Source: Dyadobacter psychrotolerans (GTDB taxonomy: Bacteria > Bacteroidota > Bacteroidia > Cytophagales > Spirosomataceae). Taken from it: 64,000 bases of DNA. The stretch covers positions 124,001 through 188,000 of the forward strand of contig NZ_SMFL01000001.1 in NCBI RefSeq assembly GCF_004349265.1, written 5' to 3'. The position numbers were made by a program, and so were the translations under genes. The notes under the pieces are model-generated. The model was not told where the DNA came from and searched no databases. It was given only the letters and a program-made list of their open reading frames with translations. Shown piece after piece: positions 53,714-62,606 of this stretch (positions are counted from its first letter, which is position 1; each line of letters opens with the position of its first letter).

Positions 53714-55156
53714 TTAAGTGCCCAGCGAAAAATCGAAAACGACCTTTGAACCATCAGGAGCGATCGCAAAGATTCTGATTATTCCGTTTTGTGCAGATAT
53801 AAGAGCGTCATCGATATCACCGGGATTATTGATTGACTGCCCGTTTATGAAGGCAATTACGGTTCCCGAAGGTATACCGATCTGGTCAAAAAAACCACCG
53901 TTCCGCACATTCGTTACCTGTACCCCTGCATTCAAACTAAACCTTTGTTTGATTTCCTCGGTAAGCGGGGCAAAGGTAGCTCCAAGTTTACTACGTAATT
54001 CCAGCGGCCGGTTCAATTTGGGAGCGGACTTTTCGGCCCCTTCCCCTTTTAGGGTAACCGACAAATTCCCTGTTTTACCCTTTCGAAGATAACCCAGCTT
54101 AATGACATCATCTGGTTTATGCCTGGCTATGCGCTCTGAAAATTCTGTTGAAGAGTTTAATGAAATACCATCTATACTTTGAATAATATCCCCTTCCCGT
54201 AAACCTGCCGCCGAAGCGGCACTTTCAGGCTGCACCCCGGTTAAATAAACCCCTTTTATATTAGCAGGATTAAGGCCCTGCTGGATTATATACTGGTCTT
54301 CGGCAGATGGGGCAGGAAATGAAACGCCAAGTACACCACGCTTGACTGATCCAAATGCCTTTAAATCCTCTAAAATCTTTTTTGCAAGGTTTACCGGAAT
54401 AGCAAACGCATAACCTGCGTAACTGCCGGTTTGGGATGCAATAGCCGAATTGATACCAATGAGCTCTCCATCTGCATTGACCAGTGCACCGCCACTATTG
54501 CCTGGATTTATAGCTGCATCGGTCTGAATAAAGGATTCTACTGCGGTACTGCCCATCGGCTGTTGGTTATCAGCTGGATTACTCTGTCCATTCCGGTTGA
54601 TGATCCCGATGCTTCTTGCTTTGGCACTTACAATGCCAGCCGTAACGGTTGTATTTAATGAAAGTGGAAAACCGATTGCAAGCACCCATTCACCGATTTG
54701 AACCGCATCTGAATCCCCAATTTTTACAACAGGAAGATTTCTGGCTTCAACTTTAATGAGTGCCAAATCTGTATTCGGGTCACGTCCAATCAGTTTTGCT
54801 CTGAATGTGCGCTTGTCGGGCAAGGTAACATCAATTTGCTCGGCCTTTTCGACAACGTGGTTATTGGTCGCGATATACCCATCCTCGCTGATAATCACAC
54901 CCGAACCTGATGCTCCATACCCTGCCATTGAATTAAAGCGGATCTTGATATGGACCACCGCAGGCATAGCAGCTTTGGCAGCTGCAACAAAGCTGACGGT
55001 TCCCTTTGACCGGTCGATTCGAAGCGTATCTTGCGAAATAATTTGGGTAATGCCTGAAACACCAGTTGCAGGGCTTTCCTTATTTTCACAACCAGCTGCC
55101 GATGCCTGCAAGGTAACAAGCAGGGCCGACAGCAAGAATCCTGAATATCGTTTCAT
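53714..55156 (-). CDS. HtrA/DegP-family periplasmic serine protease
   Basis: A 480-residue S1C protease-chaperone. The signal peptide ends in ASAAGC with Cys23, so it may be a lipoprotein. The catalytic triad is His100 (ATNNHVV), Asp130 (PNTDLALIKV) and Ser221 (NPGNSGGALVN). Two PDZ domains follow, near 290-380 and 390-480 (GVYLTGVQPESAASAAGLRE, VTNVRNGGFFDQIGIPSGTV). Length is normal for Do-type enzymes. It would degrade or refold damaged envelope proteins. The start at 55156 fits the signal peptide better than an in-frame ATG nine codons earlier. Confidence 0.92.
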   Translation of the reverse strand: MKRYSGFLLSALLVTLQASAAGCENKESPATGVSGITQIISQDTLRIDRSKGTVSFVAAAKAAMPAVVHIKIRFNSMAGYGASGSGVIISEDGYIATNNHVVEKAEQIDVTLPDKRTFRAKLIGRDPNTDLALIKVEARNLPVVKIGDSDAVQIGEWVLAIGFPLSLNTTVTAGIVSAKARSIGIINRNGQSNPADNQQPMGSTAVESFIQTDAAINPGNSGGALVNADGELIGINSAIASQTGSYAGYAFAIPVNLAKKILEDLKAFGSVKRGVLGVSFPAPSAEDQYIIQQGLNPANIKGVYLTGVQPESAASAAGLREGDIIQSIDGISLNSSTEFSERIARHKPDDVIKLGYLRKGKTGNLSVTLKGEGAEKSAPKLNRPLELRSKLGATFAPLTEEIKQRFSLNAGVQVTNVRNGGFFDQIGIPSGTVIAFINGQSINNPGDIDDALISAQNGIIRIFAIAPDGSKVVFDFSLGT

Positions 55157-55255
55157 GGTTAACATATTTATGGATGCGCTCACCCTTCCAGGATCTTACG
55201 TAATACAGCCAGTATGTGTCGGAATAAATAAATGGACTATTTAACTGTCAACCCC

Positions 55256-55840
55256 TTAGTTCATTTTTTCAAGAAGGTCCGAGCATTTGGCAAAAAAAGC
55301 TTTTACTGCATCTTTCTGGTCAAGGGTCAACGTCTTTGGGTCAATAGCCATCGCGGCGCTTTTGACTTCTTCCGCCTCATTTGACAATCCTGGATATTTT
55401 GCCACCTGCATGTTCTGCAATGAGCCTGACAATATCTCTGCGGCCTTTCTTATTTCATCAGCATGTGAAGTTTCAAAAGGGTTCTCGGTGATCTTATTAG
55501 CACACTGTCTGGCTTTATCCAGATCTGCTTTGATGTCAAAATTGACTTCACTGGCCATCGCATCGACCGCCGAAGTCAATTTCAAAAGCGCTTCATTGGT
55601 ATATGCATGATCAAGCGCCATTTTATTTTGATCGTTTCCTATAAAAGTTACGTACTCAGCTACCTTACTATTATCTTCTTTTACATCCGTAGCATCATTC
55701 ATCGTTGTCTCGCCAGTCTTCTCTTCTTCCTTATCCTTGGTACCACAACTGATTGACACTGCCAATAAAAATACCATTGAGATGCTTGAAAGGCCCTTGA
55801 ACCATTTACCTTTTGCCGTATTACTGTTGCTGTTTTCCAT
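55256..55840 (-). CDS. Lipoprotein, helical, unknown family
   Basis: A 194-residue lipoprotein with signal FLLAVSISC; the lipid-bearing Cys is in SISCGTKDKEEEK. The body is mainly helical (MALDHAYTNEALLKLTSAVD, IKADLDKARQCANKITENPF, EIRKAAEILSGSLQNMQ). Two four-helix-like repeats can be imagined but I do not assign a domain. It is expressed in the same direction as htrA, 99 bp upstream of it. The acidic linker after the lipobox (EEEKTGETTMNDATDVKEDN) is typical of outer-membrane lipoproteins. Confidence 0.7.
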   Translation of the reverse strand: MENSNSNTAKGKWFKGLSSISMVFLLAVSISCGTKDKEEEKTGETTMNDATDVKEDNSKVAEYVTFIGNDQNKMALDHAYTNEALLKLTSAVDAMASEVNFDIKADLDKARQCANKITENPFETSHADEIRKAAEILSGSLQNMQVAKYPGLSNEAEEVKSAAMAIDPKTLTLDQKDAVKAFFAKCSDLLEKMN

Positions 55841-55899
55841 AAAGATTGAGTTGTTTTAAATTGTGAATCATCAAATATTCGTCATTCCGTCGGACGTAC

Positions 55900-56334
55900 T
55901 CACTCCATGGCTGTCCTGAGCACCACCTGCTCACCCGGATGCAGAACGCCCGCATCGTTCTCAGCAGAAATCAGAAAGCCGGTAGGTTTAAAAGACGTCA
56001 CCGTTTTCAATGAGCTTTTTAGTGTCTTTGATAAAAAGCCGGAGGCTGTTTTCAACTGGCCAATATTTTTATCCCCGTTTTTCTCTGTCTGCACCCAAAC
56101 GATGTACAGCTTTTTTGCCGGGCTAAGCCTTTCTGGGCCTGCCAGACGAGTGACTTCCAGGTCAATTTCATAATTATTGTTGTCATCTTGCCTTACCTCG
56201 ACAGACCCTTCTGCCGCTGGAACAACTTGTGAAATAGCAAAATTATATTTCTGCGAATCACACGATTGTAAAACAAGGAAGGCAAAAACTAAAAAGACAT
56301 TTTTCGCAACAATTGAGAGCCTATAAGAATTCAT
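55900..56334 (-). CDS. Lipoprotein of an unnamed family, paralogue A
   Basis: A 144-residue lipoprotein with signal VFLVFAFLVLQSC. The mature part is beta-rich: AISQVVPAAEGSVEVRQDDN, YEIDLEVTRLAGPERLSPAK, KLYIVWVQTEKNGDKNIGQL, KSSLKTVTSFKPTGFLISAE. It is clearly related to the product of the divergent gene at 56612, with the shared VPAAEGSV, KxLYIVW and KSSLKTVT segments. I do not know the family. It lies 60 bp upstream of the 194-residue lipoprotein on the same strand. Confidence 0.65.
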   Translation of the reverse strand: MNSYRLSIVAKNVFLVFAFLVLQSCDSQKYNFAISQVVPAAEGSVEVRQDDNNNYEIDLEVTRLAGPERLSPAKKLYIVWVQTEKNGDKNIGQLKTASGFLSKTLKSSLKTVTSFKPTGFLISAENDAGVLHPGEQVVLRTAME

Positions 56335-56611
56335 CTCTTACTTTTCGTATAAATATGGCTGTAAAGGTGACAGGTTAAATCTGGTAGTTTGTTACACAAG
56401 CATGTTAAATACTTGCAGATTTTACTGATCGGTGCCAATAAGTGTGGAGCAGGGCGCCGCCTTCCAACGTGCAAATATTTCATTGGAAGCAACATGAAAA
56501 GGTTTTTTCGAAATGCAAACATGAAATGATCTTGAAGACCGTATTCAGATTGCGCATCTTACTGGCATGATTATGGCACCAGAATCAATTACATCATATG
56601 AATCCAACCGA

Positions 56612-57043
56612 ATGAATCCAAGAGCGTCAATCCGAAAAGCTACCAATTATCTCATCCCCTTACTTGTTATCCTTTGTATTATATCTTCTTGTTCTAAAAA
56701 ATTAAGCTTTTCAACTTCAGCAATTGTCCCAGCGGCCGAAGGGTCGGTTAAAATCAAAAAGGACAAAAATGAAAACTATGCGGTTGAACTCAATGTGCGC
56801 AACCTTTCAGCGCCTGATAGGCTAGTAGAATCTAAAAACCTTTATATCGTATGGGCAAATACCAAAGATAACGGAGTCCGTAATATGGGACAACTAGAAA
56901 ACTCTCACGGCCTTTTTTCAAAAAGCCTTAAGAGCAGCTTGAAAACAGTCACCACTTTTGAACCCGTAAACTTTTTCATTACAGCTGAAAAAGAGGCAAA
57001 AATTCTATATCCGGAAGGCCAGGTGGTCTTGACCACCAAATAA
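56612..57043 (+). CDS. Lipoprotein of an unnamed family, paralogue B
   Basis: A 143-residue lipoprotein with signal YLIPLLVILCIISSC and a beta-rich mature part: AIVPAAEGSVKIKKDKNENY, LYIVWANTKDNGVRNMGQLE, LKSSLKTVTTFEPVNFFITA. It pairs with the divergent paralogue A across a 277-bp gap. The start at 56612 gives a normal lipoprotein signal; in-frame ATGs at 56567 and 56573 would add 13-15 residues. The next gene (PRC-barrel copy 3) starts 24 bp after its stop, so they are probably co-transcribed. Confidence 0.65.
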   Translation: MNPRASIRKATNYLIPLLVILCIISSCSKKLSFSTSAIVPAAEGSVKIKKDKNENYAVELNVRNLSAPDRLVESKNLYIVWANTKDNGVRNMGQLENSHGLFSKSLKSSLKTVTTFEPVNFFITAEKEAKILYPEGQVVLTTK

Positions 57044-57066
57044 TTCTCACGAAACAATATCAAAAG

Positions 57067-57747
57067 ATGAAAAAAAGCCTTAAAAGCCTTACCTCAATTT
57101 CACTTGCAGGTACAGATGGACAAATCGGAAAAGTGAAAGATCTATATATAGACGATGAATCCTGGTTTATCCGCTATTGGATCGTGGATACAGGCGACTG
57201 GTTGCCTGGTAAAAAGGTACTGATCTCAGTACAGTCGCTAACTATCCAGGACTGGGAAAACGATGTCCTTGAAACTGACCTTACCCTGGACCAGATCAAA
57301 AACAGTCCGGACATTGACACGGAGCAGCCCGTGTCCCGTCAACAGGAAAAGAAACTATACGACCATTTCCCGTGGCGTATTTATTGGGGGCCAGATATGG
57401 GCTCAAAAGGTGAGCTTGCGCCATTGACAGAATCTGTCAAGGCCGCGTTGGCAAATGATCCGGATTATCACAACAGTTACGATAATCCGCATTTGAGAAG
57501 TACTTATAAACTAATTGGTTATGACATCCAGACAACCGATGGACAATCCGGAAAAATTGTAGATTTGATTGTCGAAACTGAAAACTGGGAAATTATTAAC
57601 CTGGTTATAGAAATGGGCAATTGGTTTTCCTCTGACAAAGTCCTTTTACCGGTAAGGGCCGTTACTGAAATCAAGTGGGCCGGATCTGAAATCGCCGTTA
57701 GCCTATCACAGCTGCAAATCAAGGAAAGCCTTCCTTATGAACCATGA
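57067..57747 (+). CDS. Two-repeat PRC-barrel protein, copy 3
   Basis: A 226-residue paralogue of the proteins at 21.6 and 24.2 kb. First barrel: SLAGTDGQIGKVKDLYIDDE, SWFIRYWIVDTGDWLPGKKV. Second barrel from about 145: LIGYDIQTTDGQSGKIVDLI, NWEIINLVIEMGNWFSSDKV. The linker lacks the Gly/Met-rich run of the others. It is coupled to a lipoprotein and precedes a DUF2254 membrane protein by 110 bp. Function unknown. Confidence 0.85.
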   Translation: MKKSLKSLTSISLAGTDGQIGKVKDLYIDDESWFIRYWIVDTGDWLPGKKVLISVQSLTIQDWENDVLETDLTLDQIKNSPDIDTEQPVSRQQEKKLYDHFPWRIYWGPDMGSKGELAPLTESVKAALANDPDYHNSYDNPHLRSTYKLIGYDIQTTDGQSGKIVDLIVETENWEIINLVIEMGNWFSSDKVLLPVRAVTEIKWAGSEIAVSLSQLQIKESLPYEP

Positions 57748-57857
57748 TTCCCGGTTAATGTGGCTGATAGCTGCTTTGATTTTCTTGGGCGGCTTACCTC
57801 CTAGTAACTTTGAATCCAAATTCTTTAAAGCTCTCATCCTATATGCAGTAAAGATCA

Positions 57858-59081
57858 ATGAATGCGAATAATTTCTTTCAGAGAAAATACCAGAAAACAG
57901 TCAACAGCATAGCCTTTTACCCGGCTATCATTGCGCTTGGGTTTCTTGTTTTATGTGGGCTGATGATATCTTTTGATTATTCCCAGCAAGGAAAGCTGAT
58001 TAAAGGACAACTTCATTGGCTGCGTTTAAAAGACGCAACTACTGCCAGAAGCATCATATCGGCCGTTGCAGCGGGTGTGATATCGCTGACCGTCTTCAGC
58101 TTTTCCATGGTGGTGATCGTGCTCAACCAGGCCGCATCCCAGATGAGCAACCGGGTACTGGGCCAACTGATCGGCAATAAATTCCAGCAGATCGTCTTAG
58201 GTATTTATATCGGTACGATTATCTATGCTTTTTTTCTTCTCAGTACCATACGCGACATTGATTCAGGGGTTTACATTCCCGCCCTGAGCACCTATCTGCT
58301 GATATTTTTTACCATTTTCGATATTTTCATTTTTATCTATTTTCTTCACTACATCACCCAGTCTGTCAAATACGAAGTGGTTATCCAGCGGATATTTGAC
58401 GACACCATGGATTCACTAAAAAAAGCATGTCCAAGCCAGCACCAATCGTCCTTGCCCACCCAGCTGGTTACTCCCTACAACATTAAGGCTGCCAAGTCTG
58501 GTATTTTCGAAGGAATTGAAATAGATCCCCTAAAATCCCTTTGCACACAGCAAAGTTTTCAGATCACCATCCTGATCTCACCCGGAACATTTGTGTTGCA
58601 GGGCACCCCAATTATTGGCACCAGTAAAGATTTGCCCAAAGAGCTCCAAAGCAAACTTCTTGATCTGGTCATAATCCCCCTTACGGAAACGATTAAAGGA
58701 AATTATTTTTATGGTTTTTCCCAGTTAAGGGAAATTGCCTTAAAAGCCCTGAGCCCGGGCATTAATGATCCTGTTACGGCCATTATCAGTTTGCGGGCGC
58801 TATCTTCATTGATCCTGTACAGAGCAAGCCATTTCCCAGAAAGTGCCTTGACCGATGACCAAGGGACCGTCTTAACGGTAAATTCAGAAATCAGTTTTGA
58901 AACAGTTGCCTGCGAGAGCATCAATCCCATCTGGGACTATGGCAAAAATGACCGGCTGGTCTGCCGGGAGCTTTATCTAATCTGTCAGCAATTAAGGGCG
59001 TTAACGGCAACTACCATCTTTGATATGCTCATAAGTGAAATCGCTGTCAGAGAAGTCGCATTTATCCCTCCCCAAACTTGA
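57858..59081 (+). CDS. DUF2254 family membrane protein
   Basis: A 407-residue membrane protein with four or five N-terminal helices (FYPAIIALGFLVLCGLMISF; SIISAVAAGVISLTVFSFSM; IVLGIYIGTIIYAFFLLSTI; YLLIFFTIFDIFIFIYFLHY) and a large soluble C-terminal half. LSPGINDPVTAIISLRALSS, about two thirds through, is a DUF2254 signature. The family is of unknown function and is widespread in bacteria. The gap after it (59082-59463) contains no supported gene. Confidence 0.85.
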   Translation: MNANNFFQRKYQKTVNSIAFYPAIIALGFLVLCGLMISFDYSQQGKLIKGQLHWLRLKDATTARSIISAVAAGVISLTVFSFSMVVIVLNQAASQMSNRVLGQLIGNKFQQIVLGIYIGTIIYAFFLLSTIRDIDSGVYIPALSTYLLIFFTIFDIFIFIYFLHYITQSVKYEVVIQRIFDDTMDSLKKACPSQHQSSLPTQLVTPYNIKAAKSGIFEGIEIDPLKSLCTQQSFQITILISPGTFVLQGTPIIGTSKDLPKELQSKLLDLVIIPLTETIKGNYFYGFSQLREIALKALSPGINDPVTAIISLRALSSLILYRASHFPESALTDDQGTVLTVNSEISFETVACESINPIWDYGKNDRLVCRELYLICQQLRALTATTIFDMLISEIAVREVAFIPPQT

Positions 59082-59463
59082 TTCCAGACGATTTACAATT
59101 CCAAAGCCTAGTTCAATTTTCCTTAACAATGCTGCTGCCGACTGCGCCACATAGGCTTTTACCCTTTCCAGGTTGCCTTATACATCAAAATGTGCAAAGC
59201 TGGCTTTCGCAGATTTGGCCGTTCAAAAGCACCTGCACAGGTTTTCCCTATAAAAAATTTAAAATTTGTTTACAACTTACCCATGTGAATCCTTTGCTAT
59301 ACCGCTTAGGGTAGTTAATCTAGCATTTATTTTTCCAAGTCCTTAGGCTCTAATGTGGCCAACCCTTATCAGCAAGAGCTATATAAAGTCTCTATTTATT
59401 TACCTTTAACTTTTTCAGTGCCCAGATAAGCATCAAACAAACCACTATGCCAATATAATTTTT
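59082..59463. other. Intergenic stretch, no supported gene
   Basis: This AT-rich gap between the DUF2254 gene and the permease gene holds no convincing ORF. A 78-codon frame beginning at 59078 with TTG is Pro- and Cys-rich and looks like chance. Confidence 0.5.
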
Positions 59464-61200
59464 ATGCAAACCCACAAAAAGCTTAATGAATTGGCAGCAA
59501 CTGCTATCTGCGGCAACGATATCACTTCGTCCTGCTTATATGTTTCTTCCCTAACTATTATTTATGCAGGCCAGTATGCATGGCTGGCACTGCTCATGGT
59601 AGCGATTGTACTTTTTCTCTTCCGCAAAATCTATGGGGAAGTAGTAGGCGCGCTGCCATTAAATGGCGGGGCTTACAATGTGCTTCTGAACACGACCAGT
59701 AAAAGCAATGCTTCGATTGCAGCTTGCCTGACCATCCTATCCTACATGGCCACAGCGGTTATATCGGCCAGTGAAGCAATGCATTATCTGCATGGTATTC
59801 TTCCTTCCCTGCCTGTTCTTTTAGCTACCGGCGGGCTAATAACCATTTTTCTGTTCCTGGTCATGTCAGGCATTAGCGAATCATCCATCGTTGCCGTCAT
59901 TATTTTTGTTTTGCATATAGTAGCCATGGTCACCCTGATTGGTAGCGCTGCATGGTATGTATGTGCAAATGGCCTTGATATTGCGACTGCCAATTTTAAG
60001 ATGCCTGCCCATGGAAGTTTTGCCACCGCTTTGTTCCTGGGTTTTAGCACGGCCATGCTTGGGATTTCAGGATTCGAAAGCTCGGCCAATTTTGTGGAAG
60101 AACAACAAGCGGGTGTATTCAGGAAAACGCTGCGAAACATGTGGGTGGCTGTGTCGGTAATCAACCCCCTAATGGCTTTGGCCGCAGTTTCCGTACTTCT
60201 CTTAACGGAAGTTGCTGTCAACCAGGAAGCGCTGCTTTCCCACATGGGCGGAATCACGGCAGGTCCATGGCTAAGAACATTCATTTCTGTTGATGCAGTC
60301 CTGGTTTTAAGCGGCGCGCTGCTCACATCATACGTGGGGGTCAACGGCCTGATTAAAAGAATGACCTTGGACAGGATACTTCCCCAATTCCTGTTAAAGG
60401 AAAATTCAAGAGGAAGCTCTCCCCGGATCCTGATCTTGTTTTATCTGCTGTGTTTGTCCGTGCTGGTGATCACGCGCGGGCAGCTTGGCCCATTGGCGGG
60501 CGTCTACACCATATCATTTTTGCTGGTCATGATATACTTCGGGTTTGGCAACTTTCTACTGAAAATAAAACGGGCACGGTTGCCAAGGCCCGAACGGGCC
60601 TCCGGCCTGACAGTCGCCCTGGCTATCCTTGCAGTCATGGTTGCCCTTTATGGCAATGTGACCATGCATGCAGAATACCTCATTGTCTTCTTACAGTATT
60701 TTCTGCCAGCCATCATTATCATTTCGCTGCTTTTAAACCGCAACGAGCTGCTCCAATATCTGCTCGTTGTCGTTGATAGTTTCTTTACTTCGGTCAAAAG
60801 AATCGCTGCATTGAGCAAGCTGCATCTCACCCGGGCTTTGAAAAGGCTGACCGAGCAGGAGTTTGTCTATTTCACAAAGGGGGATGATATATCGGTCCTG
60901 AACAAGGTCATGATTTATGTACAGGAGAATGAAATAACAAAAAAATTGAAAATCGTTACCGTTTTGGTTGACGGCGGGCATGTTTCTGAAGATTTTCTGC
61001 GTGACCTGGATGTGCTTGACCGCGCTTATCCGGAAATAAAAATTGAGTACTTGCAAATCCACGGCACATTTGGCCCTGAGATCATCGAAAGGCTCAGCCA
61101 GGAATGGAACATCCCGATCAACTTTATGTTTATCAGCTCGCCAAGTGACCGGTTTTCACACCGCGTGTCCGACCTAGGTGGGGTAAGGCTAATAATATAG
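59464..61200 (+). CDS. APC-family permease with C-terminal soluble domain
   Basis: A 578-residue transporter of the amino acid-polyamine-cation superfamily with about 12 membrane helices (for example ALLMVAIVLFLFRKI, SIAACLTILSYMATAVISAS, MLGISGFESSANFVEEQ). The N-terminal GNDITSSCLYVSSLTI resembles the substrate-binding kink of APC proteins. From about residue 470 a soluble domain of about 110 residues follows (KKLKIVTVLVDGGHVSEDFL, LDRAYPEIKIEYLQIHGTFG), with alternating strands and helices like a small Rossmann or USP-like fold. Substrate unknown. Confidence 0.85.
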   Translation: MQTHKKLNELAATAICGNDITSSCLYVSSLTIIYAGQYAWLALLMVAIVLFLFRKIYGEVVGALPLNGGAYNVLLNTTSKSNASIAACLTILSYMATAVISASEAMHYLHGILPSLPVLLATGGLITIFLFLVMSGISESSIVAVIIFVLHIVAMVTLIGSAAWYVCANGLDIATANFKMPAHGSFATALFLGFSTAMLGISGFESSANFVEEQQAGVFRKTLRNMWVAVSVINPLMALAAVSVLLLTEVAVNQEALLSHMGGITAGPWLRTFISVDAVLVLSGALLTSYVGVNGLIKRMTLDRILPQFLLKENSRGSSPRILILFYLLCLSVLVITRGQLGPLAGVYTISFLLVMIYFGFGNFLLKIKRARLPRPERASGLTVALAILAVMVALYGNVTMHAEYLIVFLQYFLPAIIIISLLLNRNELLQYLLVVVDSFFTSVKRIAALSKLHLTRALKRLTEQEFVYFTKGDDISVLNKVMIYVQENEITKKLKIVTVLVDGGHVSEDFLRDLDVLDRAYPEIKIEYLQIHGTFGPEIIERLSQEWNIPINFMFISSPSDRFSHRVSDLGGVRLII

Positions 61201-61265
61201 CCAGTATCACATCAGCTCAAAACATAAAACTTCGCTTACAATTATTAAAAAACTTACCTCCCATC

Positions 61266-62588
61266 ATGAACGAAGCTCCCATTGATTATTTACTTAAACC
61301 TGTCAGTAAGTTCATCCATCAGGAATTTACAGGTGGGATCATTTTATTTGTCAGCGTACTGATTGCAATCATTTGGGTTAATTCTCCCTGGTCAGCATCT
61401 TACCATCATCTCTGGGAGACGAAGTTATCCGTTGGCATTAACAATTATCTGTTAAACCAGCCACTGCATATCTGGATCAATGATGGCCTAATGGCTATCT
61501 TTTTCTTCGTCATTGGGCTGGAACTGAAAAGGGAATTTATTGCCGGTGAATTGTCCACGATCAAAAAGGCTTCTTTACCTATGATGGCAGCCCTGGGTGG
61601 CATGTTAGTGCCGGCCCTGCTTTACTTTCTGATCAATATTAACATGGGCTCTGAACATGGATGGGGCATCCCAATGGCTACTGATATTGCATTTGCCCTT
61701 GCGCTGCTATCAATGAGCGGCAACCATATACCAGCTTCGGTTAAGGTCTTTTTATCTGCCCTTGCAGTCGCTGACGATCTGGGCGCAGTTATGGTTATCG
61801 CCTTTTTTTACACGCCCCACATTTCTCTGGTACCGTTATTGGTAGCAGCAGGATTTCTCTCTGTGCTGGCAGCTGGCAATTTCCTGGGCATCCGTAACAC
61901 GCTTTTCTTCCTGATTATTGGCATTGTGGTTTGGGCCGGGTTTTTGTTCTCGGGCGTACATGCTACCATAGCGGGTGTACTCGTGGCCTTTACCATTCCG
62001 GCCAGGACCAGAATCAATGAAAATGACTATGCAAGTAATATAAAAAAGTACATTGCAAAATTTGAAAAGGCTATTCCGCAAAATGGATCGCTGACGACCA
62101 CAGAACAGCATCATATGATCGAAAAAATAAAAATGCTTAGCCAGTTTGCTGAAACCCCATTACAGAAAATAGAATATGCCCTGCATCCTTGGGTTGCCTT
62201 TGTGATTATGCCCTTATTTGCCCTTGCCAATGCAGGAATGCATATTGGTTCGGACTTTTTCTCATCGCTGGGCAATCCAGTCAGTTTAGGTGTGCTGCTG
62301 GGCCTGGTGCTGGGCAAATTCATTGGCGTCTTTTCGTTTACCTGGCTAATGGTGCGCTCCGGATTTGCGCAGCTGCCCGCATCGGCAACCTGGCAGCACA
62401 TTTCGGGAGTGGCAACGCTTGCCGGCGTAGGCTTCACCATGTCCCTTTTTATAACCGGCTTGGCTTTCAGCTCCGAGCTGCTGATAGACCAGGCAAAGTA
62501 TGGTATTTTACTGGCGTCCGTTATAGCAGGATCTGTCGGCATTTTTATATTAAAACGCAGTAAGCCAGAAGGCTTCAATAACCAATAA
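61266..62588 (+). CDS. nhaA: Na+/H+ antiporter NhaA
   Basis: A 440-residue NhaA with 12 membrane helices. The paired aspartates that carry Na+ and H+ are Asp170-Asp171 in ALAVADDLGAVMVIAFF; WGIPMATDIAFALALLSMSG and GFTMSLFITGLAFSSELLID are further signatures. It would expel sodium at alkaline pH and could work with the N-ATPase if that pumps Na+. It lies 65 bp after the permease gene and 18 bp before the next gene, so it is probably the second gene of a three-gene operon. Confidence 0.94.
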   Translation: MNEAPIDYLLKPVSKFIHQEFTGGIILFVSVLIAIIWVNSPWSASYHHLWETKLSVGINNYLLNQPLHIWINDGLMAIFFFVIGLELKREFIAGELSTIKKASLPMMAALGGMLVPALLYFLININMGSEHGWGIPMATDIAFALALLSMSGNHIPASVKVFLSALAVADDLGAVMVIAFFYTPHISLVPLLVAAGFLSVLAAGNFLGIRNTLFFLIIGIVVWAGFLFSGVHATIAGVLVAFTIPARTRINENDYASNIKKYIAKFEKAIPQNGSLTTTEQHHMIEKIKMLSQFAETPLQKIEYALHPWVAFVIMPLFALANAGMHIGSDFFSSLGNPVSLGVLLGLVLGKFIGVFSFTWLMVRSGFAQLPASATWQHISGVATLAGVGFTMSLFITGLAFSSELLIDQAKYGILLASVIAGSVGIFILKRSKPEGFNNQ

Positions 62589-62606
62589 TAAAGCCGTTTA
62601 GCATCT

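Noticed and set aside
59078..59314. 78-codon ORF overlapping the DUF2254 stop
   Set aside because: TTG start and Pro/Cys-rich composition without homology signs; treated as chance.
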